The position numbers were made by a program, and so were the translations under genes. The notes beneath the pieces are model-generated. The model searched no databases. It saw only the letters and a program-made list of their open reading frames with translations, and was not told where the DNA came from. Below are positions 6,156 through 13,273 of a stretch of DNA of 23,963 bases, in pieces (position 1 is the stretch's first letter; each line of letters opens with the position of its first letter). The stretch is from Prevotellaceae bacterium (lineage in GTDB: Bacteria > Bacteroidota > Bacteroidia > Bacteroidales > Paludibacteraceae), in NCBI GenBank assembly GCA_031270565.1, contig JAISXJ010000047.1:1-23963 (forward strand), read 5' to 3'.

Positions 6156-8072
6156 TTACGTTTTCAACCGTTCCAGTTTCATCTGGCTGTTGTAACCGAT
6201 ATATCCGTTATCAATAAGCATGCGTACTGCCGTTGCAACATGCTCTTCGTCCGCATTGATTTGTTGTGAAAGACCTGCAACAGTGGCAGGGGCGATAGCG
6301 AGCATCTGCATAATCTGCGTTTCTATCTGTTTAAAATTTTCGGGAGAAAGTCGCCTTTTCCGTTTCGACAGACAAACAGAACACTGTCCGCAGGGATGGG
6401 TATGACTTTCTCCGAAATAGTGCAACAGCAACTCGTGCAGGCAGACTTCCGAAGTGGAGGCGTACTCGATGATGGCATTGATACGTTTTTCGTAACGTGC
6501 TTTTCGGTCATGATAGGCGCTTTTGGGAATCACCAGACTGTCGTTGTCCACTCGCGACTGCGTATAGATGAGCAACGGCATTTTTTTCAGCGGTATATAG
6601 TTGACAATATGCATCTTTGAGAGCATTACCAAATCATCGTAAACCTGTTGGCGCGTAGTTTTCAGATGCTGTGCGATAATGGTTTCGTTAATATGCACCG
6701 GCGATGCAAACAAACCGGTATAGGAACGCAGAACCACCTCAATAAGCGTATCGAGACGGCGATTTTGTATTCGGAACGAATACAGTTCTTCGCGCGAAAC
6801 GGAGAACATCAGCTTTGAAGGATTGTCTATTTCGTCGGTTAATTCTATGTAGCCTGCATATTCCAAAATTTTCAGCGCGTGGAATGTTTGATTGATGGAA
6901 TAATGCCATACCTTGCAAAAGTCGGCAATGTCGAACGGAAAAGCCGCCTCACAACCCCCGCCAACAGCCAGGGTCAGATAATTTGCCAGATTCTGGTAAA
7001 CTTGTTTTACAAAGTCTGTTTTGGGGAAATTGTCGGCAATGCGCCGCTTGAGTTTTGCCGCGTCCATGTCGGCAAAGAGCAGCACGGCATAAGCGCGTAA
7101 CTCATCGCGTCCGGCGCGTCCGGCTTCCTGAAAATAGGCTTCGAGCGAATCGGGCAGGTCGGTATGCACCACCACCCGCACATCAGCCTTGTCGATGCCC
7201 ATGCCAAAGGCGTTAGTGGCTACAATCACACGACATTCTCCCTTTTTCCATGCTGCCTGTTTGGCATCCTTTTCTTCGTTCGGCAGTCCTGCGTGAAAAT
7301 AATCGGCGGCAATACCGTTTTGGCACAGGAAGTCCGAAATCTCTTTGGTGCGTCGGCGACTGCGGACATACACAATGCCTGTGCCGGATATGTGCGTGAA
7401 AATTTTCAACAGATAACCCATCTTGTCTTCGGTGTGCCGCACCAGATAGGTCAGGTTTTTGCGCTCAAAACTTTTACGGAATACATTTTTCTCTTTAAAA
7501 TGCAGTTTCTCCTGAATATCGTCCACCACTTCAGGCGTAGCGGTAGCCGTGAGCGCCAGAACGGGAATATTCTCCGGCAAAACATCGCGAAGGTCGGCTA
7601 TTTTAAGGTACGAGGGACGAAAATCGTACCCCCATTGTGAGATACAATGCGCCTCGTCCACCACCAGCAGGGTTACGTTAAGGAGACGGATACGGATGCG
7701 AAAAAATTCCGTCCCAAGTCTTTCGGGCGAGACATATAGGAATTTAAAATCGCCATATTCACAGTTTTCAAATGTTGTCAGCATCTCCGTAGCGGTCATT
7801 CCCGAATGGATAGCCGCTGCCTTAATTCCCTGTGCTCGCAGATTCTCCACCTGGTCTTTCATCAGGGCAATCAGCGGCGATACCACCAGACAAATCCCCT
7901 CACGCGCCATAGCCGGCACTTGAAAGGTGATTGATTTCCCGCCTCCTGTAGGCATCAGTCCCAGCGTATCCCTGCCGCTACTCACAGAACGGATGATGTC
8001 CAATTGCAGCGGGCGAAAGTCATCGTAACCCCAGTACTGTTTGAGAATGTCCTGATAACGGGAGTTGTTCAT
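6156..8072 (-). CDS. recQ: ATP-dependent DNA helicase RecQ
   Basis: This 638-aa SF2 3'-5' DNA helicase acts in recombination and repair of stalled forks. Counting from the ATG at 8072, Walker A is PTGGGKS (41-47), the DEAH box is at 139-142 with the following CISQWGYDFRPSY, and motif VI is in QEAGRAGRDE. A four-cysteine zinc site lies near the C-terminus at C544, C561, C564 and C567, with the same spacing as in E. coli RecQ but after an inserted winged-helix-like region. There is no HRDC domain; a short helical tail ends the protein. The frame is open upstream to an ATG at 8132 inside der. I chose MNNSRYQDIL at 8072 because it starts the conserved domain and lies 11 bp after the der stop. It is the second gene of a der-recQ unit. 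Confidence 0.93.
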   Translation of the reverse strand: MNNSRYQDILKQYWGYDDFRPLQLDIIRSVSSGRDTLGLMPTGGGKSITFQVPAMAREGICLVVSPLIALMKDQVENLRAQGIKAAAIHSGMTATEMLTTFENCEYGDFKFLYVSPERLGTEFFRIRIRLLNVTLLVVDEAHCISQWGYDFRPSYLKIADLRDVLPENIPVLALTATATPEVVDDIQEKLHFKEKNVFRKSFERKNLTYLVRHTEDKMGYLLKIFTHISGTGIVYVRSRRRTKEISDFLCQNGIAADYFHAGLPNEEKDAKQAAWKKGECRVIVATNAFGMGIDKADVRVVVHTDLPDSLEAYFQEAGRAGRDELRAYAVLLFADMDAAKLKRRIADNFPKTDFVKQVYQNLANYLTLAVGGGCEAAFPFDIADFCKVWHYSINQTFHALKILEYAGYIELTDEIDNPSKLMFSVSREELYSFRIQNRRLDTLIEVVLRSYTGLFASPVHINETIIAQHLKTTRQQVYDDLVMLSKMHIVNYIPLKKMPLLIYTQSRVDNDSLVIPKSAYHDRKARYEKRINAIIEYASTSEVCLHELLLHYFGESHTHPCGQCSVCLSKRKRRLSPENFKQIETQIMQMLAIAPATVAGLSQQINADEEHVATAVRMLIDNGYIGYNSQMKLERLKT

Positions 8073-8083
8073 AAGCAAAAAAG

Positions 8084-9394
8084 CTATTTCTGACGGATAA
8101 AGAGCAGAACAGGCGTACCGGAGAAATCCCATTCCGAGCGCAGTTTATTCTCCAGAAAACGTCGGTAAGGCTCTTTTATATATTGCGGCAAGTTGGCAAA
8201 GAAGATAAAAGTTGGCGTCTGTGTGTCGGGCAATTGCGTAACGTATTTGATTTTTATATACTTTCCCTTATATGCCGGCGGTGGATAGTTTTCTATTAAT
8301 GGCAGAAAAAACTCATTCAGTTTGTTTGTAGTGAGGCGGCGTGTTTTGTTTTCATACGTTTTCATTGCCGTCTCAATCACTTTGAAGATGCGCTGTTTGG
8401 TCAGTGCAGAGGTATAGACAATAGGAAAATCAACAAATGGCGCTGTCCGTTCATAGATGGCGTTGTTGAAGGCTTTGATGCTTTTGTCTGTCTTGTTTTC
8501 AATCAAGTCCCATTTGTTGACGCATACGACCAGCCCTTTGCGATTCTTTTGTATAAGGGAAAATATATTCAAATCCTGACTTTCTATGCCGCGTGTGGCG
8601 TCAATCATTAGAATACAGACATCGGCGCTTTCAATGGCGCGAATGGAGCGAATAACCGAATAGTATTCCACATCTTCGTTGACCTTTGCCTTTTTGCGAA
8701 TACCTGCGGTATCGACCAAATAGAAGTTATGTCCGAATTTGTTATAGCGCGTATAAATGGAATCGCGTGTTGTGCCTGCGATGTCCGTAACGATATGTCG
8801 CTCATCCTCAACAAAGGCATTAATCAGCGATGATTTTCCGACATTGGGACGTCCCACTACGGCGAAGCGAGGCAAGTCTTCTACAGGCTCTTCTTTCTCG
8901 GAGGGGAAACGGGTAAGCAGTTCGTCGAGCAGGTCGCCGCTGCCAAGTCCATTGATTGCCGAGAGGATGAACGGCTCGCCAAGTCCCAGCCTGTAGAACT
9001 CTGCCGCCTGATACTGCAAATCGAAGGTATCAACCTTGTTGGCTACGAGCATTACCTGTTTTTTACTGCGGCGCAGGATGTTGCTTACGTGCATATCCAG
9101 GTCGGTAATGCCGCTGACAACGTCCAGCACAAAGAGAATCACATCTGCCTCTTCGATAGCAATTGCCACCTGACGGTTTATCTGTTCCTCGAATACATCT
9201 TCTGAATTGACCACCCAGCCGCCGGTATCAATCACCGAAAACTCCCGTCCGTTCCATTCGACTTTACCATATTGCCGGTCGCGTGTTGTACCGGCTTCAT
9301 CATTGACGATAGCACGCCGCGACTGTGTCAGGCGATTGAAAAGCGTCGATTTGCCTACATTGGGTCTGCCGACAATAGCTACTAAATTTCCCAT
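8084..9394 (-). CDS. der: Ribosome-assembly GTPase Der (EngA)
   Basis: This 436-aa protein has two tandem GTPase domains and a C-terminal KH-like domain, the unique Der layout, and acts in late 50S subunit assembly. G1 motifs GRPNVGKS appear twice (about 9-16 and 180-187). Switch regions DEAGTTRD and DIAGTTRD, G3 motifs DTGG and DTAG, and G4 motifs NKVD and NKWD are all intact. Length is typical. The start ATG is 26 bp downstream of a TACCTTTG box on the same strand. recQ follows 11 bp after the stop and is probably co-transcribed. Confidence 0.97.
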   Translation of the reverse strand: MGNLVAIVGRPNVGKSTLFNRLTQSRRAIVNDEAGTTRDRQYGKVEWNGREFSVIDTGGWVVNSEDVFEEQINRQVAIAIEEADVILFVLDVVSGITDLDMHVSNILRRSKKQVMLVANKVDTFDLQYQAAEFYRLGLGEPFILSAINGLGSGDLLDELLTRFPSEKEEPVEDLPRFAVVGRPNVGKSSLINAFVEDERHIVTDIAGTTRDSIYTRYNKFGHNFYLVDTAGIRKKAKVNEDVEYYSVIRSIRAIESADVCILMIDATRGIESQDLNIFSLIQKNRKGLVVCVNKWDLIENKTDKSIKAFNNAIYERTAPFVDFPIVYTSALTKQRIFKVIETAMKTYENKTRRLTTNKLNEFFLPLIENYPPPAYKGKYIKIKYVTQLPDTQTPTFIFFANLPQYIKEPYRRFLENKLRSEWDFSGTPVLLFIRQK

Positions 9395-9420
9395 AATTTA
9401 TATTTTTATTTTTCGTCGGA

Positions 9421-9428
9421 CAAAGGTA
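9421..9428 (-). promoter_or_regulatory. Bacteroidota-type -7 box for der-recQ
   Basis: The minus strand reads TACCTTTG here, a match to TAnnTTTG, giving a very short leader to the der start at 9394. The AT-rich repeat block lies immediately upstream, as for the promoters at 377 and 4291. Confidence 0.65.
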
Positions 9429-9540
9429 CTTCTTTTAGTTTGTAGTTTGTAGAGTGTAGTTGTTAGAGTGTAGAGTTTAGTTATTAGAGTGTAGTTAGTA
9501 GTGAATAGTGAATAACGAATAGTGAATAACGAATAATGCG
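9429..9540 (-). repeat. AT-rich pre-promoter repeat block, copy C
   Basis: On the minus strand this block consists of attcgttattcact, aactacactctaa and aactaaactcta words running into the der promoter. Positions 9507-9527 are the exact reverse complement of 317-337 and 4225-4245. The block therefore has the same orientation relative to its promoter as copies A and B. No ORF is credible. Confidence 0.7.
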
Positions 9541-9590
9541 CGCCGTCCTGAATTGAAAATCGGCGAAGCCAAAGGACGTTATTTTCATAA

Positions 9591-9866
9591 CCGCAGGTCA
9601 GCGACCTGCGGCACAAGCACGACACACCAACCTCTGCCTGACAAGGCAGGACTTTTTATCACTTGTCGCACCTTTCAGGTGCAGGTTCGCGAGGCGACTT
9701 TTTCCGCAAACTGCGCTATCGCTTGTATGCGGTTATGAAAGTTCTGCCTTTCAGGCAGTCGAGGAAGCCGCTTTTTTGCCCGTTAGGGCGTTATGTGAAT
9801 AACCGTAAGTTGCACTTACGGTTATTCACATTTTGTCCTTGCGGACAGTCTGAGAAGCCGTTTTTC
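9591..9866. repeat. Array of short perfect hairpins (right array)
   Basis: This is a second gene-free hairpin string. Hairpins are at 9591-9611 (9-bp stem CCGCAGGTC, AGC loop), 9634-9649 (CTGCCT/AGGCAG), 9668-9682 (GCACCT/AGGTGC, TTC loop), 9744-9758 (CTGCCT/AGGCAG, TTC loop), 9778-9789 (GCCC/GGGC), 9794-9830 (17-bp stem) and 9834-9847 (TGTCC/GGACA). A linker of the form gtcgaggaagccgctttttt recurs after hairpins at 9758-9777 and 9848-9865, and inverted in the left array near 172-191. A looser version, gaggcgacttttt, is near 9691-9703. The array is modular: stems change while loop size and linker are partly conserved. I know no function. Confidence 0.8.
9794..9830. repeat. 37-nt perfect palindrome with a 3-nt loop
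   Basis: TGTGAATAACCGTAAGT (9794-9810), loop TGC, and the exact complement ACTTACGGTTATTCACA (9814-9830) make a 17-bp perfect stem. The same palindrome, split by an insert, is at 9-155 in the opposite orientation, with matching flanks on both sides. Confidence 0.85.
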
Positions 9867-9870
9867 TATT

Positions 9871-9933
9871 GAATAACGAAGAATGAATAACGAAGAATGA
9901 ATAACGAAGAATGAATAACGAAGAATGAATAAC
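9871..9933 (+). repeat. 14-bp tandem repeat, four copies plus a partial copy
   Basis: The unit gaataacgaagaat is repeated exactly at 9871-9884, 9885-9898, 9899-9912 and 9913-9926, then a partial gaataac. It lies upstream of the FISUMP promoter within the same kind of AT-rich block seen before sppA, and is a likely variable-number repeat. Confidence 0.85.
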
Positions 9934-9998
9934 TAATAACTAAACTCTAAACTCTAAAAAAAAATTATGTCACTATTCACTATTCACTAAAAAAGTAT
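9934..9998 (+). repeat. AT-rich pre-promoter repeat block, copy D
   Basis: This stretch contains taactaaactctaaactctaaa followed by cactattcactattcacta and an A-run, leading directly into the TATCTTTG box. It is a shorter, more diverged member of the blocks at 317, 4105 and 9429, in the same orientation relative to its promoter. Confidence 0.6.
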
Positions 9999-10006
9999 TA
10001 TCTTTG
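9999..10006 (+). promoter_or_regulatory. Bacteroidota-type -7 box upstream of the FISUMP gene
   Basis: TATCTTTG fits TAnnTTTG. It is 382 bp from the ATG at 10388, so if used it gives a very long leader. No clear -33 element is visible. Confidence 0.5.
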
Positions 10007-10387
10007 CCCCGTTCTTAAACACATCTAAAATCAGCTCAAGACGATGCTTACATCTGGGATTCTATATTCACCATTTTTTCAGATTAGACGGTTTAACCGG
10101 CTAAAAGTAAGTTCGTTACAAAAGCCCCCCCCTACATTCGCCTTAACTCCTTGTATTCAAGGGATTAACAAAACCTTAGATTTTTTTTATTTGACGGTTT
10201 ATGGCGCGAAGTTTCTTCGTGTTTCCTTGCCATATACATATATAACGGCAACCTTCCGGAATTTTCGGAGGTGTTGCCGCTGTCTGTTTTATTACACAGA
10301 GTTACACGGTAAAACTCACAGAGAGACACAGAGGAATAAAAACAAAACAACGATTATTATTTGATTCACAATTTAAATATTACTGTT
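10007..10387 (+). promoter_or_regulatory. Long leader of the FISUMP gene with C8 and T8 tracts and a stem-loop
   Basis: This 381-bp stretch holds no convincing gene. It contains a run of eight C (10125-10132), a small CCTTG/CAAGG hairpin (10149-10162), a run of eight T (10181-10188), and a stem-loop at 10247-10278 of about 12 bp with one bulge and a GU pair (GGCAACCTTCCG pairing with CGGAGGTGTTGCC). A cacagagttacac / cacagagagacacagag direct-repeat stretch (10296-10333) follows. The frame open from 10044 is not protein-like. The leader could be regulatory or simply decayed repeat sequence. Confidence 0.4.
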
Positions 10388-11734
10388 ATGAAAACTAATC
10401 TCTTTCTTTTCGCTGCGCGTACAGCAGCATTTTTAAGCGTCACTTCTTTTTCTGCGGCGCAGGTAACTATTGGTGGTAGCGATGCACCTAAAGCAGGCGC
10501 TATCCTTGATTTGAACAGCACGACCAAAGGCGGGTTGGTGCTTTCAAATGTAAGTCTGATCGATTTGGAGAAGATTCCAACCGGTACTAACCTCTTTCCG
10601 GGTATTGACGGAACAAATAACAATGTAAATACCGATTTTACCGGCGCTATCGTTTACAATACCAACGATCACCTTGTACCAAACGGAGACGGGCTCTATC
10701 TCTGGGACGGAAACAAATGGAATTATGCGGGGGGTAGCGATGGTTTTGTCTCTATTCCGGCTCCAACGTGTACCAATCCATTGCCTAACCTTATTTTTGC
10801 GAGTTACAATCTTGGCGCAGACGTAGATAAACTTAATGTGTTCTATCCGACGCTCAGTCCTGCCAAACAGCAGATAAAGTATTTGACTGAAGTATCTGCC
10901 ATCAGCGCTACTGATGCCACTGTTTACGGCGACCTTTATCAATGGGGACGTGTCGCTGACGGACACGAAAAACGCAGTGGCGTCTTGCTCGTAAAAAGCA
11001 AGACAGATAATCCTGCAGCCAATACATTCTATTACGTCGATTACTTAGAGCCCGATTGGCGCTATACACAAAAGGATGACCTTTGGGGTAACGGTAAAGG
11101 ATTAAGTGCTGACGGTGCAATTGATAAAGGCGGCGTTCTTAAGAGTGGCAGTTATTATCAGAACACAGACTGGGCAATGCCTCAGAATAATCCCTGCCCT
11201 GCCGGCTGGCGCATTCCTACTCAGGACGAATGGGAGCGGCTTCTTTATTACACCTGCGGTGCTCCTGATGTTGCCAGTGGTGGTGTTAATGTCAATATTG
11301 CTACAGAGTACTATAAATCTCTTAGTGGCACAAACGCTCCTCTGACCTGGGTTCGCGTTAAGGACGGTAAGGCACATCTAGGCCTTTGGTCAGAAGGCGA
11401 CCGTAGCGGTTGGGCTGTTTATAAAACAGATATATGGACTGCTGCTATTGCAACGGGTGGCTACTTTGACCCGACAAGTAGCGGTACTCCTAACTATGCA
11501 AACAACACCTTATACGCCTCTACTGCCCCCGAGCCTCTCCTCTTTTTTCCCGCCGCCGGGGTTCGCGACTACGAGACGGGTAATGTCATCACTTACGGCT
11601 ACGACGGGCAGTACTGGAGCAGTACAGTTGAAAGCTCAGAGGTTTATAGCATATACATTTCCTATGGTGGTGGCGTGCAGTCCGACTATTACTTCACCCG
11701 TGCGTACGGCTCAAGCGTGCGGTGTGTAAAATAA
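10388..11734 (+). CDS. Secreted FISUMP-domain protein (paralogue 1)
   Basis: This 448-aa protein belongs to the Fibrobacter succinogenes major paralogous (FISUMP) domain group. Residues 1-24 resemble a signal peptide (FSAA before Q25) with an unusual Arg at position 11. An N-terminal segment with AGAILDLNSTTKGGLVLSNV is typical of Bacteroidota surface proteins. The FISUMP domain follows: VYGDLYQWGRVADGHEKR, then NPCPAGWRIPTQDEWERLLY, then YWSST and the terminal SVRCVK. The frame extends upstream to a TTG at 10361, but the ATG at 10388 starts the signal peptide. Function is not established; the fold is thought to resemble C-type-lectin-like surface domains. A close paralogue lies inverted at 22885-23963, sharing a perfect 73-bp stretch (10749-10821) but with a diverged C-terminus. 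A terminator follows. Confidence 0.85.
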   Translation: MKTNLFLFAARTAAFLSVTSFSAAQVTIGGSDAPKAGAILDLNSTTKGGLVLSNVSLIDLEKIPTGTNLFPGIDGTNNNVNTDFTGAIVYNTNDHLVPNGDGLYLWDGNKWNYAGGSDGFVSIPAPTCTNPLPNLIFASYNLGADVDKLNVFYPTLSPAKQQIKYLTEVSAISATDATVYGDLYQWGRVADGHEKRSGVLLVKSKTDNPAANTFYYVDYLEPDWRYTQKDDLWGNGKGLSADGAIDKGGVLKSGSYYQNTDWAMPQNNPCPAGWRIPTQDEWERLLYYTCGAPDVASGGVNVNIATEYYKSLSGTNAPLTWVRVKDGKAHLGLWSEGDRSGWAVYKTDIWTAAIATGGYFDPTSSGTPNYANNTLYASTAPEPLLFFPAAGVRDYETGNVITYGYDGQYWSSTVESSEVYSIYISYGGGVQSDYYFTRAYGSSVRCVK

Positions 11735-11756
11735 CAGCTCCGCTTCAAGACCAAAC

Positions 11757-11786
11757 AAAAAGCCTCCGGAAACGGGGGCTTTTTTG
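11757..11786. terminator. Rho-independent terminator after FISUMP 1
   Basis: AGCCTCCG, loop GAAA, CGGGGGCT (11761-11780) followed by six T make a classical terminator, preceded by an A-run so it may also stop tyrS from the other strand. The stretch accaaacaaaaagcc before the stem also occurs beside the terminator of the second FISUMP gene, showing that the 3' ends are homologous too. Confidence 0.85.
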
Positions 11787-11824
11787 TTGGTGGGCTTTTT
11801 GGTAAAAATATATAACTTCAAATG

Positions 11825-13120
11825 TCAGTCATTGACTATTATCAGAAAATAATTTTTTTTGCCTTTCTGAACAAGCAGATAGCGACCGTTCAGCAACTTG
11901 TCAATAGTGACAGGTTGTTCTGTGTCGGAGAGACGAGCCTTATTAATGCTCACACCTCCCGCAAGAATGGTTTTTCGCGCTTCGCCTTTCGAGGGAAACA
12001 CCGCCGTCACCTCCGCCAGTAACTCCAACGGACGTATGCCATCCGTCAAACACGCTTTAGGTATCTCGAAGCGGGGCACGCCGTCGAATACGGCAAGCAG
12101 GGTTTGTTCGTCGAGCTTGAGCAATGTTTCCTGAGTGGCATTCCCGAAAAGAATTTCCGACGCTTCCATAGCCGTTTCGTAATGCGCTTCTCCGTGTACC
12201 AGAATGGTAACCTCTTTGGCTAACCGTTTTTGTAAAAGACGTAAATGAGGTTGTTTGGCATGTTCAGCCGTCAGCGTTTCGACCTCCGGTTGCGAAAGGA
12301 GCGTGAAGATTTTGATATATTTCACCGCATCTTCGTCTCCGACATTGAGCCAAAACTGGTAGAAACGATAGGGCGATGTATAACGGGGGTCAAGCCAAAT
12401 GTTTCCATCTTCCGTTTTACCGAATTTTCCGCCATCGGCTTTTGTAATCAGCGGGCAGGTCAGAGCAAATGCTTCACCGCCTTCCGAGCGGCGAATCAGT
12501 TCCGTACCTGTGGTGATGTTGCCCCACTGGTCGCTGCCCCCCACCTGTAGCAGACAGTGTTTTGTGCGATAGAGATGCAGAAAATCATATCCCTGCAGCA
12601 GTTGATAGGTAAATTCCGTAAAACTCATACCGGTGGAAGCTTCCCCGCTCAACCGCTTTTTAACGGAATCTTTTGCCATCATATAGTTAACGGTGATGAA
12701 TTTTCCAACCTGTCGGGCAAAATCAAGAAATGAAAAATCTTTCATCCAGTCGTAATTATTGACTAATTCGGCAGCGTTTGTCCGGTCTGCGCTGAAATCC
12801 AGAAAATGACACAGTTGCTCTTTGATAGCTTCCTGATTGTGGCGCAAGGTCTCCTCGCTTAGCAAGTTCCGCTCAGCAGATTTTCCTGACGGATCGCCAA
12901 TCATACCCGTAGCGCCGCCAATCAACGCTATTGGCTTGTGTCCGCATCGCTGCAAATGGCGGAGCATCATCACGCCGCACAAATGCCCGATATGCAGCGA
13001 ATCAGCAGTTGGGTCAATGCCCAGATAGGCTGTTGTGGTTTCTTTGGCAAGCTGCTCAGCCGTTCCCGGCATCATGTCGTGAATCATACCACGCCATGTA
13101 AGTTCTTCGATAAAATTCAT
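11825..13120 (-). CDS. tyrS: Tyrosyl-tRNA synthetase
   Basis: This 431-aa class I aminoacyl-tRNA synthetase charges tRNA-Tyr. The HIGH signature is HIGH at 43-46, after the tyrosine-pocket stretch AYLGIDPTADSL. QVGGSDQWGN (192-201) is the conserved substrate-binding segment, and the KMSKS loop is KFGKT (232-236), as in bacterial TyrRS of this type. An S4-like RNA-binding domain forms the last 70 or so residues (GEARKTILAGGVSINKARLS). Length is normal. It lies 153 bp downstream of groL on the same strand, with an inverted repeat between them, so it may have its own promoter: a CACCTTTG box (13238-13245, minus strand) is one mismatch from TAnnTTTG. Confidence 0.97.
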   Translation of the reverse strand: MNFIEELTWRGMIHDMMPGTAEQLAKETTTAYLGIDPTADSLHIGHLCGVMMLRHLQRCGHKPIALIGGATGMIGDPSGKSAERNLLSEETLRHNQEAIKEQLCHFLDFSADRTNAAELVNNYDWMKDFSFLDFARQVGKFITVNYMMAKDSVKKRLSGEASTGMSFTEFTYQLLQGYDFLHLYRTKHCLLQVGGSDQWGNITTGTELIRRSEGGEAFALTCPLITKADGGKFGKTEDGNIWLDPRYTSPYRFYQFWLNVGDEDAVKYIKIFTLLSQPEVETLTAEHAKQPHLRLLQKRLAKEVTILVHGEAHYETAMEASEILFGNATQETLLKLDEQTLLAVFDGVPRFEIPKACLTDGIRPLELLAEVTAVFPSKGEARKTILAGGVSINKARLSDTEQPVTIDKLLNGRYLLVQKGKKNYFLIIVND

Positions 13121-13207
13121 CCTGAAAAAACGTTTTTTTCGTGTTGTCGGAAAACAAAAACGAACGGCTTTATTCTTGACAACACCGGTATTACATATAT
13201 AAATAAC

Positions 13208-13256
13208 AAATTACGAAACCCCGCTGTTTTTTGCAAACAAAGGTGTTTCGTAATTT
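13208..13256 (-). terminator. 12-bp inverted repeat between groL and tyrS
   Basis: AAATTACGAAAC (13208-13219) and GTTTCGTAATTT (13245-13256) are exact reverse complements, 25 nt apart, just after the groL stop. On the minus strand the second arm is followed by an AT-rich tract without a clean T-run, so termination is possible but not classical. A CACCTTTG sequence, one mismatch from the -7 box, lies in the centre; the dyad could instead be an operator over a tyrS promoter. Confidence 0.45.
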
Positions 13257-13273
13257 ATAATCTGTCGACAGGC

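Noticed and set aside
6156..8132. Longer RecQ start at 8132
   Set aside because: It would overlap der by 49 bp and add 20 residues unlike RecQ; the ATG at 8072 begins the conserved domain just after the der stop.
10044..10364. Possible 106-aa ORF upstream of the FISUMP gene
   Set aside because: It runs through the C8 and T8 tracts and the stem-loop, and shows no domain, signal peptide or plausible composition; treated as leader DNA.
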